This document shows, piece by piece, positions 62,478 through 64,000 of a stretch of DNA of 64,000 bases (position 1 is its first letter; every line of letters starts with the position of its first letter). The translations under genes and the position numbers were made by a program. The stretch lies in contig NZ_CANMIW010000003.1 in NCBI RefSeq assembly GCF_947498005.1, positions 1 to 64,000 on the forward strand, given 5' to 3'. The stretch comes from an uncultured Winogradskyella sp. (GTDB taxonomy: Bacteria; Bacteroidota; Bacteroidia; Flavobacteriales; Flavobacteriaceae). The notes under the pieces were generated by a model. The model was not told the DNA's origin and did not search any database. It worked only from the letters and a program-made list of their open reading frames with translations.

Positions 62478-63740
62478 TTGTCTTTTCAACGTACCCAAGA
62501 AAAATTAAAAATACTCGCAGATGCCGCAAAATATGATGTATCGTGCTCATCTAGTGGAAGTAAACGCGCCAATACTAACAAAGGTTTAGGCGATGCCACA
62601 GGCATGGGCATTTGCCATTCGTATACCGAAGATGGTCGTTGTGTGTCGTTACTCAAAATATTATTAACCAATTATTGCATTTTCGATTGTGCATATTGCG
62701 TCACTCGAAAAAGTAATGATATTAAACGTGCTGCTTTCAAAGTGCAAGAAGTGGTGGATTTAACTATTAATTTCTATCGTAGAAATTATATCGAAGGCTT
62801 ATTTCTCAGTTCTGGCATTTTTAAAAGTGCAGATTATACCATGGAACGCTTAGTTGCTGTGGCAAAGAAACTGCGTTTGGAAGAAAACTTCAACGGATAC
62901 ATTCATTTAAAATCCATTCCTGGTGCTTCAGATGAATTAATGCGCGAAGCAGGATTATACGCAGACCGATTGAGTGTGAATATTGAAATCCCTACCGAAG
63001 CTGGACTCAAAAAATTAGCACCAGATAAAAATCGTGAAGATTTTATAAAGCCGATGGTTAAGGTTAAAAATGAAATTATTCAGTATAAAGCCGAAAAGAA
63101 GATTATTAAAACCACACCAAAATTTGCACCAGCAGGTCAAAGCACGCAAATGATAATTGGTGCTAGTGGCGAAAATGATTTTCAGATTATGCAGACCTCA
63201 AATCATTTTTATAAAAATTATAATTTAAAACGTGTTTACTATTCGGGTTACGTGCCCATAAGTTATGATAATCGTTTGCCACAAATAGGAAGTGCTGTGC
63301 CAATGCTTCGCGAAAATAGATTGTATCAAACCGATTGGCTCATGCGATTTTATGGTTTTGATGTCAGTGAAATTTTAAATCAACAACATCAAAATTTAGA
63401 TTTAGATGTAGACCCAAAACTGAGTTGGGCACTACGAAATTTACATGAATTTCCTGTGGATGTGAATACTGCAGATAAGCGTATGCTCGCCAGAATTCCT
63501 GGTTTAGGGATGAAATCTGTATACAAAATTTTAAATGCCAGACGATTTAGACGTTTAAATTGGGAACACCTGAAAAAGATAGGTGTTGCTTTAAATAGAG
63601 CCCAATATTTTATGGTGTGTGATAGCAATCAGTTTGAAAAACGCGATTTAACACCCGAAAAAATAAAGGGCTTAATTCTTCAGAATTCAAATAGCAAGTA
63701 TCAAAAAACATTAAGTAATCAATTAAGTTTATTCAGTTAG
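62478..63740 (+). CDS. Putative DNA modification/repair radical SAM protein
   Basis: A 420-residue radical SAM protein of the rSAM_link_UDG family (TIGR03916). Family start: FQRTQEKLKILADAAKYDVSCSSSG. The cluster motif CIFDCAYCVTRKSND lies near residue 65, and a helix-hairpin-helix DNA-binding end reads VNTADKRMLARIPGLGMKSV. The TTG at 62478 with a strong ribosome site gives the family N terminus; the upstream GTG adds thirteen Lys-rich residues. A partner gene of the usual kind follows directly. The chemistry on DNA is unproven. Confidence 0.88.
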   Translation: MSFQRTQEKLKILADAAKYDVSCSSSGSKRANTNKGLGDATGMGICHSYTEDGRCVSLLKILLTNYCIFDCAYCVTRKSNDIKRAAFKVQEVVDLTINFYRRNYIEGLFLSSGIFKSADYTMERLVAVAKKLRLEENFNGYIHLKSIPGASDELMREAGLYADRLSVNIEIPTEAGLKKLAPDKNREDFIKPMVKVKNEIIQYKAEKKIIKTTPKFAPAGQSTQMIIGASGENDFQIMQTSNHFYKNYNLKRVYYSGYVPISYDNRLPQIGSAVPMLRENRLYQTDWLMRFYGFDVSEILNQQHQNLDLDVDPKLSWALRNLHEFPVDVNTADKRMLARIPGLGMKSVYKILNARRFRRLNWEHLKKIGVALNRAQYFMVCDSNQFEKRDLTPEKIKGLILQNSNSKYQKTLSNQLSLFS

Positions 63741-64000
63741 ATGATAGCGAAGAATTTAATTTACGATGGCACGTTTGATGGTTTTCTGTCTGCCGTTTTC
63801 TATGTTTTTGAGCATAAATTGAAACAGGTTCGTATTCAAAATGAATTTACCATGCAGCAAGGGTTGTTCTCAGATAATGAAACTATTGTTACGGAAGAAG
63901 TAAAGGCCAATCGGGTCTGGAAAGGCGTAAAATCTAAATTATCTTCTAAAGGCAGTTATCAATTGTACTATGCATTTTTAAGTGAGCAAATAGGAGTAGA
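63741..64000 (+). CDS. TIGR03915/DUF4130-type DNA metabolism protein (truncated by window end)
   Basis: The first 86 residues of a protein starting with ATG right after the radical SAM stop; the frame stays open to the edge. The start MIAKNLIYDGTFDGFLSAVFYVFEHKL matches the SAM-linked DUF4130 protein that is the standard neighbour of this radical SAM family. The rest of the gene, often fused to or followed by a uracil-DNA-glycosylase-like domain, lies outside the window. Confidence 0.8.
   Translation, partial: MIAKNLIYDGTFDGFLSAVFYVFEHKLKQVRIQNEFTMQQGLFSDNETIVTEEVKANRVWKGVKSKLSSKGSYQLYYAFLSEQIGV

Overview
This window is a stretch of low-GC chromosome from a member of the Bacteroidota, most likely a marine Flavobacteriaceae. 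The evidence is: two proteins with C-terminal type IX secretion (T9SS) sorting domains; promoters that look like the Bacteroidota -33 TTG / -7 TAnnTTTG type; many short-signal lipoproteins; a full menaquinone pathway; and a PL6 alginate lyase. The genus cannot be fixed from this sequence. Nothing looks like a plasmid, prophage, IS element or CRISPR array, and gene density is high with no gene-free gap over 300 bases.

Layout. 1-3177 is the 3' end of a giant repeat adhesin. 3402-4940 is a YifB/ComM ATPase. 5038-9697 is one tight five-gene operon: a DUF2891 lipoprotein, an Nramp-fold transporter lacking the usual metal ligands, and the 5-oxoprolinase subunits PxpA, PxpB and PxpC. 9787-11681 is a compact trio of a small unknown protein, a seven-helix membrane protein and a HisKA_3 histidine kinase, with no response regulator beside it. 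11678-15510 runs leftward (RluA-type pseudouridine synthase, PanB, serine dehydratase, lipoprotein). dnaK follows, and directly behind it lie two tRNA-derived pieces in permuted order, ending in a strong terminator. 17900-24589 holds an RlmI-like methyltransferase, small lipoproteins, a FabK/nitronate monooxygenase-like enzyme, a YiiX-type hydrolase and an ECF42-type sigma factor with its YCII/DGPF partner.

25390-40528 is a dispersed menaquinone locus: a MenI-type thioesterase, MenF, MenD, MenB, MenA, MenC and MenE, mixed with DUF2853, CvfB, UPF0173, an esterase-like lipoprotein, YgiQ and a CPBP protease. No clear MenH is seen. 40639-45292 carries an OmpA lipoprotein, a glycosyltransferase, an HSDR_N nuclease-fold protein, holA and a secreted T9SS protein. 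45393-48695 is a leftward arsenic operon (arsR, DUF6428, arsC, ACR3 pump) ending in an overlapping metallophosphoesterase. 48782-54732 is a leftward alginate/uronate operon (KduD-type reductase, two-domain PL6 lyase, a second Nramp-fold transporter lacking metal ligands, a Tat-exported TIM-barrel isomerase, a DUF1080 lipoprotein) without a SusC/SusD pair. 55012-59517 is leftward housekeeping (GNAT, YebC, pterin dehydratase, RmlD-like, GcvT, DUF421). 59724-61590 pairs a Cys-rich copper-storage-like four-helix protein with a GH3-family protein. The window ends in a DNA-repair-type radical SAM gene and the truncated start of its usual partner, behind an operator-like palindrome.

The points most worth following are the tRNA halves behind dnaK, the two Nramp-fold proteins with altered ligand motifs in catabolic operons, the split sensor trio, the predicted ECF42 autoregulatory promoter, and the palindrome in front of the DNA-repair pair. 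All functional calls come from reading motifs and family resemblance; no database search was run.
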